Shown here: one piece after another, positions 48,464-63,400 of the stretch
Numbering within the stretch: position 1 is the first letter of the stretch
How the letters are laid out: the number at the start of each line of letters is the position of its first letter
From: Wuchereria bancrofti
Taxonomy: Eukaryota > Nematoda > Chromadorea > Rhabditida > Onchocercidae
NCBI GenBank assembly: GCA_005281725.1
Contig: SSBO01000008.1
Coordinates: forward strand, 1,674,001 to 1,738,000
Direction: 5' to 3'
DNA length: 64,000 nt
The notes under the pieces: generated by a model
Databases searched by the model: none
Told to the model about the DNA's origin: nothing
What the model saw: the letters and a program-made list of their open reading frames with translations, nothing else
Program-made: the position numbers and the translations under genes

Positions 48464-51400
48464 ATGAGCTTACCCTTTCATAATAGTAGTACTGTATTAT
48501 TCCGAATAATTTAATCCTGATAACTGGGGATATTTTGATGGATGTATTGATCGTTGTTTGTACAGTGACGCTGTATCATTACCACGAAAATTAACATTCA
48601 TATTAAAATGATTCATTAAAATATCATACATTTGTTCTATAGTTTCTGGATTTTCCGGAAAATGAGTAACAAGAATTACTAGAATCTATCCGGTTTGTTT
48701 ATAGAAGTGCCTTATTTACTGTACGTGAATGCTTAATGTTCTTTTTCCTTTAATGTTTCTGTTGTCATATAGTGCTCACTTTTAGTTAATTATAATTTAG
48801 TTAATTATAATGTCATGTTGATAAAATTAAGTAAATAATTGTTAAAAATTACACTGAAACGAAATTCTCAGTTCTTTTTCAACAGAAATAATCAAATCAG
48901 TCGATGTTGAAAGATTAATTGTAAGTGGACATGTTGTGATAGAAGTAAAATTGTCCACGTATTATACGTGAACATCTAAAACTGAGATAGATGATTCAAA
49001 CATAAAGTATTCCAGATGTGATATGGGTTATTTCAAGTATTTATAAGATGTATCAAATATTGATATTGAATGTACCAATGTTTCAAAATTAACTTCAAAC
49101 TTCAATTACAATTACTATGTTTTAGATTGAAGTACGATGAAAACGGTTTGATAATCATTTATTTTATTGTGCGACATTTTTTCTGATTATTCGTTAAAAA
49201 TATTCGACCTTGAAGTGCTAAGACCAATATGTCCTCATTGGGTTTAACACTCGTATTTCTTCGACCCTTGCCCCCAGCAGTGCTCATTTCTAATTTCTCC
49301 TCTACTTTTTTTTTTAGTCATTTTTTTAAATTCATTTTTATACAAAATTTGTTTTTAGATATGAAACAAATTCATGACTTGTTAATTTTACAAAGAATTC
49401 TAAAATTATAATAGTTTTTTTTTTTTTACATGGATGAAATGTGGCGCATTTGTCCCATAGTGTTTCGAAATGATTACATTGTAATTTGTATTGTGTATGG
49501 AAGTAATTTTACACTTTGAAATATTCATTTCAAATTCTATTGTTTATTATATTGTATAATCTGTGAAATAATTAAAAAACAAATGTAAATTTTATGCTTT
49601 CATATATAGCAAATTGTTAAAATAGTATTTTCGGCGATGAATTCCTGAAGGATTCTGCATTTGAGCGTTTATTTGAAAAAAAAAAAAAAAACTTGGCCAT
49701 GATATGAATGATTATCCTAATTCCTTTCAGGTCAATTTATTCAGTTCCACTGATTGAATAATCAAATCTTTTGCCCTTTTTTTTTTTTTTCAAATCTTCA
49801 TTCGATTGTCAAAAATATGAAATAATTACTGTAAAAATTGGATGATGATCAATTGAACAACATGAATTTTTTATTTATGAAGAAAGTTAGAAAAGAATGA
49901 AAGTGAGCGAAAAGAAGAGAAACTCATTAAAAATTTTTGAAATGGTAATTCCGTTATGTATCAGGAATTGTGTCAGGATGATAACAGTTGTTTTTTTTTT
50001 TTTTGTTTTTTTTTTTTGTGTAGGAGCAAAGAAAACGGATCGTATTGTAGGAAAGATATAATAATGATAATTGCATTGCTCTATTTCCTGTTGTTAAAAG
50101 GAAAGAATGGAAAAGGATTACTTCTAGGATGGCATTAGGTCAGTTTTTCGGAACAGTTTTTCGGGAAAGATGTAATGGGTCAGTTTAGTATGATGATGAC
50201 ACATCAGTATGTCCATCAACTACGCACTTTATCTTCTCATCTAGTTTTTAGGATCGGATCAGAAATAAACCTAAGATATCATTAGAGAGAGAGAAAGAGA
50301 GAGAGAGAGAGAAAGAAACTGTCAATTAAAATCTTAATACCCTAACAATTTTTTAATTCATCTTATTATCAATCCATACAGCAATTTCCTCTTTTCACAC
50401 AATGTATGACATTTTTCTTGGACAAGAATATTTTTATTTTCATTTGATACTTTCCGTTAAACTTTTTTTTTGTTGTTGTTGTTGTTGCTAAATTAAGATA
50501 TTATTGAATAATATGTCAAATGAATGATAAGAGTGATATTGATAGTGATACTTTAATTGGGTTCTTTTATTAGGGCTGTTGAAGAAAAAGGCTGAAAATT
50601 GGGTTAATGAAAGAAGATAAAGGAGTATGCTTTATTATAATTAATGTAATTTGTCTCTCAAAAAAAAAAATCATTAAATTAATTGCACTAATAATAAAAA
50701 TAATAATAAAATTTAAAATCACATTATCTGCTAATTTTATTCATAGTTATGCTTGTTTTAATTAATATATTACCAATAGGTTATCATTGTAATAGTTTAG
50801 TGATAGTATCATAGTTAGTACAGCTGATAATGTACTAATTAATGATATTAATGCTGATAGCAGTTTAAAGTGTGATAAGAATGATAATAGTAAGTAGGGG
50901 TAAACTATTGGTATCTTTCCAAGAGTGAAAATATTTAGGGAAATAATTGAGCGTAGAAGAAGAACGGAAGATGAAATTACTTTCAAATGAGTGATTAAAA
51001 AGGAGAGAAGAAAAAAACCGGTTAAAAATGTTAACCGAAGCAAGCAATATACTTTTGTGATCAAAAAGGTTTTTGCCGGAAAGGTTATCTGATTCTTATC
51101 ATTACTTCTCTCTTAACAAATAAATGATGATCATTTATTATTTCTTGAAAATTTTCAACACACTTTAATTTTATATCAAATTTGTGTCATGCTATTCAAT
51201 TTTAATAGTAGTTCATTTAAAATTTTAAAAAGATGTAGCTTTTGACAAAAACAAAACATTATTCGCACCATTACAGGCAGAAAATTTTTTTTGTTTTTTT
51301 TTTTGTTCAACTGATTTTTTTATTTATTTAGGAATTTTTATTTAATTTCATTGTTATCATCAGAAATGAGCAAATATAAAAGCTGCTTAAAGCATCTACA

Positions 51401-51932
51401 AATGAATCGCTTTATCAGTAATGAAAAGTAAATTCAATGCTTGCAAATTTGTAACTTTTTTTTTTTATTATTTTTTTTTTTACTAAAATATTTCATATGT
51501 GCTATATAATTTATAAATGTTAAATCTTTATGAGTTACAGCTAAAGTTCGTAATTAAACTTTAGTGTAAAGTACTTTTTTTTTTTAATTATCTAATGAAT
51601 GATCACTCGAAGCATGGCAATTCTGAAAGTGTATTATAGGAGCATTTTCCTATTTGAAAGAGTTGAAGGAAATTACCGATAAAAAGTAGATTAAAATCAT
51701 ACGATTAAATCTGTCAAGTTAATTTACTATGAGACGTACATCAAATATATATTTAACAAAATGTGAATTAAAGTGACATGATTAAAATAACGATTAACTA
51801 TTGAATACAACTGTGAGAGATCAAATAATAATAACTTTCATATTTCTTTCTACATAACCTTTATTCAGTTCAAATATTAATTTTAAGAAATGTATCAGTT
51901 TAAAAATTAAAAATTAAAAGTTACACAACAAA
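48464..51932. other. intergenic, no convincing gene
   Basis: A+T-rich with many poly-T/A runs and a GA tract at 50284-50316. A 100-codon minus-strand frame (50762-51064) is hydrophobic throughout but has the composition expected of translated A+T-rich filler. No chained exons found on either strand. Confidence 0.45.
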
Positions 51933-53327
51933 ATGAAATTGTTACTATCAGTAATGAGCAAGTTTAAGCTGCTTGCCAATAGTCATAATAATTTGATAAA
52001 TGTTGTTCACCCACTGATAACAAAAAGTTTATTGACAGGAAAAGTAGAACAACAAACAGAAGAAGAATCATTTCATCTGATCAATATTATTTTCCAAATT
52101 CTTGCACATAACCTTTTAAGTACTTTTAAGTAAAAAAAAAATTTAAGTAATCTATGCAATAAACATTGGAAGATAATGGTGCAGAGGAAACGAAAGTTTA
52201 ATAAACAAAGAAATTTTTTGATCTTTCAAAAATTCGCAATATTCTTTGGATGAAATTTCCAATAAAAACTTTCTCTCACACTTTTCACAAAAATAAAATA
52301 TTTCCAAAAAGTTTCAAATATTCATTGATACCTACAGAAGACCTCATGAATTTCAAATTAATTAAGTCTATTTGAAAGGCAATAAGTAAATATTTTTAAA
52401 ATAAGTTGAAACTTTCGCATCAACAATTCCATTTGTTAAACGTTAAAACAGAAAATTAGTCCTAGTTTTTTTTTTTTTTTTTTCTTTTTTCAGTTAAAGA
52501 AGGGATTCTGAGAATATTTGAATATTTCAAAGGCGGTGAACAAAGTGATTTTGCATTAAAATCGTATGGAGCATTAATCTTTGGACACTGTATCGTTTTA
52601 TTTTTTAAATTTTCTTTGTTAATCGTCTTTGTTTGTAAATATTTGCTTTGAAAGACATTATTTATTAATCATGCGATATCGATCAATTAAGACTACAAAA
52701 TAAATTAACAATTTCCATTTCTGTACAATTTAAAATTATTCAAAGTTGTATTTTTGTTGCATTTTCTTTCTTCAGAAACTAACAAGAGATATATGTTATC
52801 TCGAAAACAGGTAATCATTTAACGTAGGATGATGACACGATACTGTGTCACTTTGTGTAAGTATGTAAAAAAAAAAAAATTCAAAAACTAATATTCATTT
52901 CGAAATTGAAGAACACGATAAGATGAAAAGCAGTTTTTTTTTATTTTCTATACAATCCATAAATTTCTCGTTCTTCTTTTTTTTTCTTCTTCTTCTGAAA
53001 AAATTGGAAAAAATAGTTATATCATATAAATTGAAAAATGAATTTTGGGTTAAAATGTTTACATTTTTTTTTTTTTTTGAAGATGCATAAAAATTGAAGT
53101 TTTCATTTAGGTGAAAATTGATAGTACTTTTTTTTTTTTTCGAGATGAACATATATAAATAGGAGATGAGATGGAGAATACGAAATTTTTGTTGATCTTT
53201 CAAGAATTAAAATTTCGACTTACTAATTCATCATTATTATTATTATTATATGTACTATGAAATTATCTTCTTATATTTTATTGAAAACTTTCTCTGAAGA
53301 AGACGACGAATTGCGCATAAAGCGTAA
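51933..53327 (+). CDS. possible small four-exon gene with armadillo-like stretch
   Basis: Four exons chain in phase: 51933-52119, 52494-52594, 52776-52810 and 53300-53327, giving 116 residues. A TTTATTCAG acceptor (about 51867) upstream could take a spliced leader. Exon 2 follows a very strong T-rich CAG acceptor and exon 3 a CTTTCTTCAG acceptor. The product begins MKLLLSVMSKFKLLANS. Across the first junction it reads FQILAHNLLIKEGILRIFEY, then FALKSYGALIFGH, which has the hydrophobic spacing of an armadillo-type helical repeat. The last exon is short and follows a weaker GAAG acceptor, so the 3' end is doubtful. No named family recognised. It may be a real small gene, the tail of a larger one or a decayed fragment. 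Confidence 0.4.
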
Positions 53328-54440
53328 ATATACGGAAGTATAAATTAAAACGGATTTTAGTAAAGACAAGAAATGAAGCGATCATTGAAGAAGAACGCAA
53401 ATAATTTACTATTTCAAGTTCAGTGAATATCATGATTAACAATACTGCAGTTCAATATTTTATTGTCTCTTCTCAATTGCTGGCATTAAATTACCCTCAA
53501 GGGAAAATGTTTAATCAGCAAATTATCACTATCATTCCTCTTTTGTTCCCTTTCATATCACTTATATTTAATATTTATTATTAAATAATACTGTTTTATT
53601 GTTATTATCAACTATATACTTACTATTTATCATTGAATAAAATTCTACATTGATTACTGTAACTTATCTGATAGATTTATTCTTTTCTGATAAACTTTTA
53701 TTTTTATTTTGAATGAATAATAAATTAGTTAAATTAGAGTGTTTCCCTTTTTCATCATCGTATTACTACTAGTCGTACATCTTTTTGTCATATGATCATG
53801 ATCAGTTTAATTCAGTTGATTTATCATCATTATCATCAGTTTGATGATACTCTTCTTGCGCCATTCATTGAATTATCATCAAATTCTATTGCTACTATCT
53901 TCCTTATTCTATCTATTTTTCAATCTTCATTTTTACTATATTTTCATTCATTTCTATCATAAGTGCAGCACAAGAACAAAGATTTTCTTTTTCTTTCTTT
54001 TTTTTTTTTTTCGAGAAAAGAAGTGAAAGTGTAATTTTTGTCAAAATATTTTGCAGTATATTCTTCTACAGCATATCTTACAAAATTTTATTATTACTTT
54101 TACTACAAATATGAGCAAATCACAATTAGATTTTGTAATACCAAAATGAGAACTGTAAATACAAATGTTATTTCTTTCGGATAGTAGTGATTCTAACTGC
54201 TGATTTAAATGTGAAATGAAGATAAGAGTAAAGTTAAGTTATGATTGTTTTTTTTTTTCTGCTACCATATGTTAGCAATAATTAATCAAACTAATTTCAC
54301 ATAGCACATGCTAAATTTTGCTTGCTAGGAAGAAGGTCAAAGTTGAACAAAAAGCGAATTTCAACTTGTTTGCATTACTTTTTTGGGACGATAATTGGTT
54401 AGAAGAAAGGGAATTCAGTGAAAGAGAAAAACCATTGTTG
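53328..54440. other. intergenic, upstream of the vWA gene
   Basis: A+T-rich with no gene seen. Presumed to hold the promoter of the downstream vWA-domain gene. No defined motif can be supported. Confidence 0.4.
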
Positions 54441-57400
54441 ATGAAGAAAGCGCATCTTTTCTTATCGGTATGTCTTCTTTACTCATTTCTTCAAATTAAC
54501 TGTGACTGTTAAGGACAATTGCGCTTTTACGAACTTTGTAAACCAATGAATTTCTCTTTCTTCTTTTGAGTGTTACTGAGAATTAAGGTTTGTATTCAGA
54601 AAATTGATATTTAGAATATTTCAGGTGTTTATATTGTTATCTTTTGCTATAGCGCTAAATGCACAAATTTCAAATAATGGTTCGTTCGCTTCTTCAATTT
54701 GTTTTTTTCATATCTAATAATAATGATAAAACTATTATTATTACTATGATGCAAAGAAATCAAATTCTAAATTTATATGACAAAAAATCGGCAATGATTT
54801 TTGAAGCAAATTAATTGCGCAATTGTAACATGCAAATGACCGCTAATTAATTCTGCACTTTTCTTGATATAAAATGATAATAACAAAAAGTCATTCTTGA
54901 CTGTTCTGCTTTTTCATCTGATGGACAAATAAATAATGTTTGTCAATTGCAAAATGACCAATTTATTTGTAATTTGTAGTAGAGTGCAAAGGAAGACCAT
55001 TGGATGTGATATTTTTGGTGGACATTAATGAACGAAATATCACCGATTTCAACAAACAACGGAATAGAATTACTGATATTATCAGGTAGGCGCTATGATC
55101 ACTGCTACATGATTGTTCTTTCCGGATGTACAAAGGTATGAAAAAGCATCAAAATGTATGCGACAGAAATTGTGGTATGACAGATACCATAATGTGATAT
55201 GGCTTTTGTCATATTGTCGATGGCAGTATCATGAAATTGATGTATGTGACAATTCAAATGCATATAAAGGTATTAAATGAAATGACAGGTATCATTTTAT
55301 TATTGTGATATGTAATTGAAAAAAGAGTTAATTGTAGCATAATATGAATTCCTTTTCAGGTATTTAGAAGAGATATCAGTGGGACGTAATACCTCGTACG
55401 GTATTATAGCATTTCATCAATATCCCAATGTTTCACTTCCAATCATTTCACCATTTGCTTCTCAACCTAAAAAGGTTATTATGAAGTATTTCATATTTTT
55501 AAATTGATATAAATGAAACGATAAATACATAAATTAGCTATTATAATAAATTGTTTTTAATTGTTGATAGCTAATAAATAATAGCAGCTACTATACACTC
55601 TACATATGACTATCTTTAATAATAATTAATAATAAAGTAAACATTCTTCTCTTTATAATAATAGAGTAAACAATTAAGTATATTTTATTATTCAGGTAAT
55701 AGATTACATCAATACATTGAGCGGTCGTGCCGGACTTGATAGCTCACCTGTACAAGCGTTCCAATTAGCTGCACAAGAATTCATCAATAGCCATCGTCCT
55801 ACCTCCAACAAATTAATCATCTTAGCTCATGATGGTATATCTGTTGATCTAATAGCTGAAACAATGGAAGCTAGGTGGGTTGCTACTTAGTATTTCATTT
55901 AAAAAAAAAAAAGGGAGAAATCATATTAGAAGTGATAAGATCATATCATAATAAATTTTACATATTAGTGAATATTATCTTTTCATAGAATATACTATTC
56001 AACAAAAAAAAATTCTGTCTATTTTAAATTTTTCTCTATTTTAGAAATAACTTAGAACGTATTGATGTGGCGCTATTTGCTGTCGCATCAACTGAGAAAG
56101 CGAATCTTCCGGCTCTTATAGGTTATACTACAAGTCGCGAACACGTGTATGCGACAGATTCTGATCGTAATGTCTTTTTTGAGGGATTAGGAAAAGTATG
56201 TCGCTAACTGATAAAAATATTTTAAATGGAGAAAAAATTTCTTTATGAATTTTCATTCAAAATTTTCAAATAGATTACAAACTTATTGCGATAACAGTGA
56301 TAATTGTTGTTGTAGTAACATTTATAAATTGATGTTTATACTAATTTGATTTTTTTTATTTAATTACTGAATTGCAATTGGATTATTATTATTATTACTT
56401 ATTTATTTCACATATATATAATATCATTAATACAAAATAAATAACTATTACAGCAATAATTGTAATGACATGTTTTATTAATATAATATAGTATATTTTA
56501 TTAATATAATATAATGAATGTGTTTTTTTTTTCATTATTAATTTCGTATTATTATTAATTTTTATTATTTTATTATTATTAATTTATATAATTTTTTTTT
56601 AAACAATTTTCTGAGACTATAAAGTATGAAAATGTTTAATATAGACGATTGCTCGATGTATGATGCATTCTTCCGAATCATCCAATAGAAATAATAGCAT
56701 AAGCAATACAACTTTGCAAGCAGCTTTGCATGCAGCAATTCGAGCGCGTGGAACGGAAGAAGAAGAAGGACGAAAAAAGAAATCAAACTTAGAAACAGTA
56801 TGTAAAGCTAATAAGGTTAATTTTAAATATTCATAATATAGAATTGAATATATTAAATGCTAAATGTTTTTTGTTTACTTGCTACTACCTCAAAATGATA
56901 TCTGTTTCATAGGTGGATATTATGATTGCTTTGGATTCAAGCGGTTCTGTCTTTAATGTTTTTGAGGATCAGCGCAAATTAGTACATGAATTAATTAATT
57001 TTCTGGCACCAGCAGCACTAGTAGATGGACGTATCCAGGTATTTCCATTTCATTGAGTTTTGTTCTTTAGTTAAATTTAATCATTTTTATTATACGCGAC
57101 AGTTTTGTTGCCAAAATAACAAATTAATTCAATTTTTCTTCCAAAAAAACTTTTCACATTATTACAGGTATCTGTGATACGTTTTGCATCTTCAACTGAT
57201 GTAGTAATTCCTTTTAAAATTAGTCAAAATCCAAATGAAATCATGGAGAAAGTGAGTAAAATCAAATTTACCGGTGGCAGTACAAGAATAGCAGAAGTTG
57301 TTAATTTAGCCGTCTCAGATCTATCACGATGGCGAAGAGATGATGCAATTCAGGTGCGCAATTAATACTCCTCTAATAATGAGAATTGATAATGAAGGTA

Positions 57401-60400
57401 TTCAGGAATATCAATTTGTAATCTTACTACAAATGTATGAAATTAAAACATAACTTGTACTTAAAAGGTAAATATCTGTTACAGATATTCATTTTGATAT
57501 CGGATGGAAATGGACATGAACTTTGGCATGTGGCGCAAAGGGCTGGTAAAAATTTACAAAATGCAAATATTGAAATTTTTGCTGTGCCAATAAGTCGAGA
57601 TCATAACTTAAATGAGCTAACACTCTATACAGGTGATGTCAATCGAGTCTATATTGAGACAGAACAAAGGCAGTAAGTATTTATATTTTTACCAGTAAAT
57701 TCATGCCAGAAAATATTGACCTATAATGCATGCATTGCATGTCATTCTGCAAGAGTTGCAATCAAATCACTGCAATATATGTTCCGAAAAGAAAAATCAC
57801 CATATTCCAAATCTGAAAAAAAAATATTTCATTTTTTTTTCAGATTTGTTCGCACGATTTCTTCTCTAATTAATCAATGTGTAGGAGCAAACTTATCTGT
57901 AGCAAATGTTGCGAAGAAAAGATTAAGCGTATTTGACGGTGACACTATGATTAACGTAAATTTAAATCCACAGCATGAATTAACTAAGCAAGAAGTGACA
58001 CAATCTGACAAGGTTAATTCAAATTTGACAATTTTTTCAAATTTATTAGATGATTTGAAGTTGCCAATTATTAAAGCAAATGATACTGAAATGCTAGCAA
58101 ATAGTAAAAAAAGTGCAAAATTGATCAATGATCTGAAAAGTGAATTAATCATAAATGAAATTGTGGAAAAAAAAAAACGACGAACTGAAGAAAACATTAC
58201 TGCTAAGGTACTTAATATTCTATAATATTATATGTATTTATTTGTTTATTTATTTATTTATTTATTAAATATCTTAATTTTAATTCATATTCATTTAGCA
58301 TTTGGTAATTAATTTCTTACTTACATATTTGCTAACTCATTTATATTATTATTTTCTTTACTAAATTATTTTTTAATATAGCCTTGCGTAGTTATTAAAA
58401 TCTTCGTTTCAATTCATATCCATTTAGTAATAATTAGTAATTTTTGAATATACAGATCACTTTGCCAGTTGGTAATTTGGATCTTCTTTTTGCCATTGAT
58501 CTTTCGCCTGCTTCACCTGATGATTTAAAAAATCAATTGAAATTAGCAACAGAATTGGTTAATAAAATAGCCGATGAAGATATCAATGAAAAGCGAATTC
58601 GAATAGCTATTTTAACTTTCGATCAAGTAAGTATTATTAGGTATTATTCGATAATAAATATTTAAATGAATGTCAAGAATAAGTTATGAATGCTATTCAA
58701 TTTGAAATATAACATAAAAGAAGTAGGAGGAGGAATAAGTAATATAAATTGAATGTAATATGAAAGTATTGGAAGGAAGTAAATTCGTTAATTGTTATTT
58801 TTGAATTTTATCAAAATATCAGAACTTGAAATAAATGCTACTATTAGTGTAATGTAATTTCATGTTGTTATCATCGTATAAAAAAAGTTTATATTTTCAA
58901 TGATCTAATATTTCTCTCAATTGATCTATTAGTTAAGTTTAAGTTTTTGATCATATCAGAGAATTTCTAATTTTGTTTTAAAAGATGAATTGAAAAAAAA
59001 TGAATAATGAGTGAATATTTAGGAAGCAAAATTAGATCTAGAATGGGGCAGAGCGACAACCAAAGCACAAGTTTTACAACATTTCGAATTTATCAAATAT
59101 ACAATGAATAATTCTTCTTTGGTGAATGGAATCACACTAGTAACTCAGGTTTTTTATATTACCTTATTAGATGGGTATTTATTAGGGTAATTTTTATAAA
59201 TAATCTTTTGAGAATATCTTTTGCTAATCATTATTTATCACTCACTAATCATTGTCATTATTGTAGTATGCTGAGAAATTTCGACGACCAAATGCTCAAC
59301 TAATAATTATTTTATTCTCCAATGGTAGCAATCAAGATTCATGGCATTCTATCATACAAACTGCTAAGTATATTTCATTATTTTAACATTTATTTAAAGA
59401 TTTGAAGTAGAAATAATTATAAAATAAACATTTCAGAAAGTTGCATGAATTACACGAAACAATTATTTATGCAATAACAACAAGTAAACAATATAGATTT
59501 GTTGAATTGGAAGCTTTTACAAGAGATAAATGGAAAATTTACGTAGATGGACGTATTGGACAATTTGTTACTGATGCAAGTAAGTGGTATTTTTAATCTT
59601 TTAACTGATGAAAAAAAAAAAAAAAATTGTCACGAATAATTGATGTTTGAAATGATAACTGTTAATTTCAGGTAAACAACTAGTAATTGGTAAAGTAAAT
59701 GAAAATGATGAGCTAATCGATATCAGATCATTACCAATCATCGAATTTATTCAAACTCACAATGGTACCATTCTATAAAAAAAAATGCAATATTACTATT
59801 TATTCAAATGACTACAATTTGCATGCAGAATTCGTGCACTCCTAGCATGTTTATGTTAAAAATTGCACTTGCTGCACTGTTAGCGCTGTTTGCATGCATG
59901 CACTATGATCAATGCAAATAACTATATGAGATCTTAGAATTGGTAGCAGTACTTGTTGCTTTTGTAGAAGCTCTGGCATATATGAAATTATGAAGTTACG
60001 ATGTTTAATTATTAGTCTAATAAGTTTAAATTATTTTGTTGCAATTTTGAAAGTTTCGAAGTTGACATTAGAAATGAGAAATGGATAATGGAAAGGAAAA
60101 AAAAGTCTGTAACGAATATGTGATAGTTTAAAGTTTGCAAAGATATTAATGAAATACTAAAATAATCTTTTATATCTTGTAGATTATCAGAATTTAAAAA
60201 ATTACTGATTAAAATAATTAATAGATTAATCATATAATTACATAATTAGATTTATTGTTTTCAAATGTTAGCTAAAATATAAAATGCTGTGTAGATCCTG
60301 TTGATCTTATCATCTTGGTTGACACATCAATAGTAGCAGACGATGATTTCGAGAATTCGAAAAGATTTCTGAGAGAATTACTTCGTAGCTTACAAATGAT

Positions 60401-63400
60401 TGATTCTCAATCACAAATTCGAATATCGCTTATAACGTTTACCGATAAAGCTCACGTTGAAGTGGAACTGAATAAATCAACAACAAACGAAAATGTTTTG
60501 GTTGTTGTGGAAAAACTTCAAAATAAACATAGTAATGCATCATCAATATCTGCAGGTAATTGCTAATTTAGCTTACAAATTAAGCTTACAGGTAAAGCTG
60601 AAAAGAAAATACTAAGAAATATTGCAAGAAATAATCTCTCAGTTTCTATTCAAAACAATGTTTTTGCAAATGTCGCAACTTTTGATCTCTCTTATTTTCA
60701 AATAAAATATGTAGATGATAAATATACGAATGAGACATATGGAATTGAATTCTTTTTAAGAAAGCTTTAAAATTTTGGGCTAAATTTAGACTACAAAGTC
60801 TAATAAGGCAACAGTAAATTTATGCTAGAAATTTAATTCAGGGCAAACTTTTACATTTTTTCTCTTGTGTTATGCAAATTCTACTAAATTGATAAAAACC
60901 TACAGTTATCGTTCGTGATTAGGCTAATGAATTTTTTTTTTTTAATTTTGAAGAAATTAATTTAAAAAACTTTGTTTTATCAGAATAAAATGACCAATTT
61001 TGCTATATTTGGCTAAATATGACAAATTTAATCACATTTTGATTAAAAAAATCTCAACAATGTATCGTCATCAATTAAGACAGTTAATGTGATATGAAAT
61101 ATTCAAAAAAAAAAAAAAAAAAAATTTCTTTAATATTTCAGCTGTGAATGCTGCATTACAACAAATAAATGTTCCTGGTGAAAGTTTTCAACAGCGTATT
61201 TTTATAATTCTCGCAGATGGCAGTAAGCAAGATTCAGCGGAAACAATCTTTACAACTGCTACTACACTTCAACGTTAGTTTTATTTTTGAGAATAAACAA
61301 CGAAACATTATAACTTTGAAATATATTTTATTTTATCCTCTTAAAGTTAAACCTTATTAAAGTAATAGATATTGCAAGAGTGAGCAGTTTATTTAATTTC
61401 TTATTTTTAATTCAAATAAACTTATTTGTAAATCTATTTCATTTGTAGAAATAGGCGCAAATGTATTTGTCATCCCGATCACAAGTAACTATTCAAAAGA
61501 TGAACTTTTGTTATATGCTGGTAATCAGGATAGACTCATAGTTAATATTGGAGGTTACAAAAAGGTAATACTTTTTTATTCCATTTTTTTTTTTTCTTAT
61601 TTCATTTGAAAAGAAGAAAAAAAGAAAACTATGATAGTTTTAAATTCAAGTTTTATTTCTTTTTTTTCCATTCTTGCAGAAATTCACAAATTACATACTT
61701 TTGAATAGTAGCAGTTCAGTGAAAAGTGATTTTATCGAAGCAGCAAAAATAGATCAATCTTTTATTGAAAAAGCTGCTGTCACAACACTTTTCAATGGTA
61801 ACTTTATTTTTTTTTTTTTCAATTATTTAACAAATATATTAAATTGGTTATTTTAATATTTAGCTTTTCATTCATTTATCATTTTTGAAATTTGAATAAT
61901 TTCAGATGAACTTCACGTTGTAACAAACAAACCAAATATGATAGTGCAATCAATTATGGAAAATGAAACACTTAACTCCTTCTTTGATTTCGATCTTCAT
62001 TCTGCAGAAATGAAAACGAAGGTTACCCAAACCAAAGATCATTTTCGAAAAGGATTTCGACAAAATGCCAAGATTTCTCAGGATCTAAGGGGGTGTATAA
62101 GTAGGCTGTTATTTGAAGAGAAAGATGGCATTATAAAAGATTGATTTGATGCTACTTTCTGAATACAAATTTAATTGTTACATTGCGGTACAATCAATTA
62201 TCAGATAAGAATTTAGAATTTACTCATATGCTTGGTGTTCAATTGAGTGTAAACATGTGACAGTTAGCCATAAGGATGTGTCATTTGTGTCATTTAATTT
62301 TACTAATTAAAGCAGTCTATGGTTTATTTATAGATTGAAATGGAAGATCCTAACTGTTTGGTGGATCTTATATTTATTGTGGACACGTCGCAGAGCGTTG
62401 AGAAAGCCTTTCAAAAACAATTGCAATTAGCTACTACACTGGTTCTTAATTTTCAATCTGTTTACAATATTTTATTGTCACATCTTCATTTATGACCAAT
62501 GAAAATTGTGACATTGTAGTGACATCTTCACTTATGACCAATGAAAATTGTGACATTGTAGTGACATCTTCACTTATGACCTATGAAAATTCATTTTAGT
62601 ACAAAAGGTTAGAGAAGGAATAAGTATTGCAAGAGAAAAAGGGAATTGTAGCAAAATATCAAAAAAGTGCAAAAAATTTAAACTAAAGTTCATATAAGTG
62701 TCGAATTAATTGCTTTTAGATAGAACAAATTCCGCCATCAGCTTTCAATGATCGAATTCGTGTTGCTGCTGTATCATTCAGTTCTAAAGCTCAAATTAAT
62801 TTTCAATTTAATGAATTGAACAATCAAAAAGAGGTTTGTTCCAATAGTTTTTTTTTTTTCCTATTTATTGATTATACTTAATCCGGTTTATAAAATATCA
62901 TTTAATTTAGATATTAGACGCTTTACGTTCTTTCATTCATACCGGTGGAAGTACATCTTCACTGAGTGCTGTTAATTTGGCAATCAAAGAAATTCAAGAA
63001 AGAGGACGACAAAATGTCAGGTAAGTTCAAACATTTTCATATATTTATTTAGAATCATTTTTTATAGAAAATACCATTTGTGTTCTGTTTTTTTCAGGAA
63101 TTATAGAACAAAAATGAATGAATGAATAATCATTGTATTATCGTTATATTAACAATTTAATTTAGAAAAAAAAAGCAAACAATTTAAAATAAATATTATA
63201 AAAGCTATTACTGTTTTTTTTTAATTAATATTATAGAATATATTATATCAAAGAGTAACAATGAAAAGATTTATTTTTGTTCATTTCAAAACCAGTCAAA
63301 ATTTTTTGAAAGGAAAATATTATAGAAGAATGGTTGTACTCATGTCGGATGGTTACAGTCAAGATCGTTGGGAAGATCTTTCAGATGCATCTGATCGTCT

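Noticed and set aside
50762..51064. 100-codon hydrophobic minus-strand frame resembling a membrane protein
   Set aside because: Hydrophobicity is what T-rich DNA gives by chance. A second overlapping frame on the same strand is just as open, and no splice or start context was found.
54318..54440. Upstream extension of the vWA gene's first exon
   Set aside because: It would need a non-ATG start and would bury the signal peptide. The ATG at 54441 gives a clean secretory leader.
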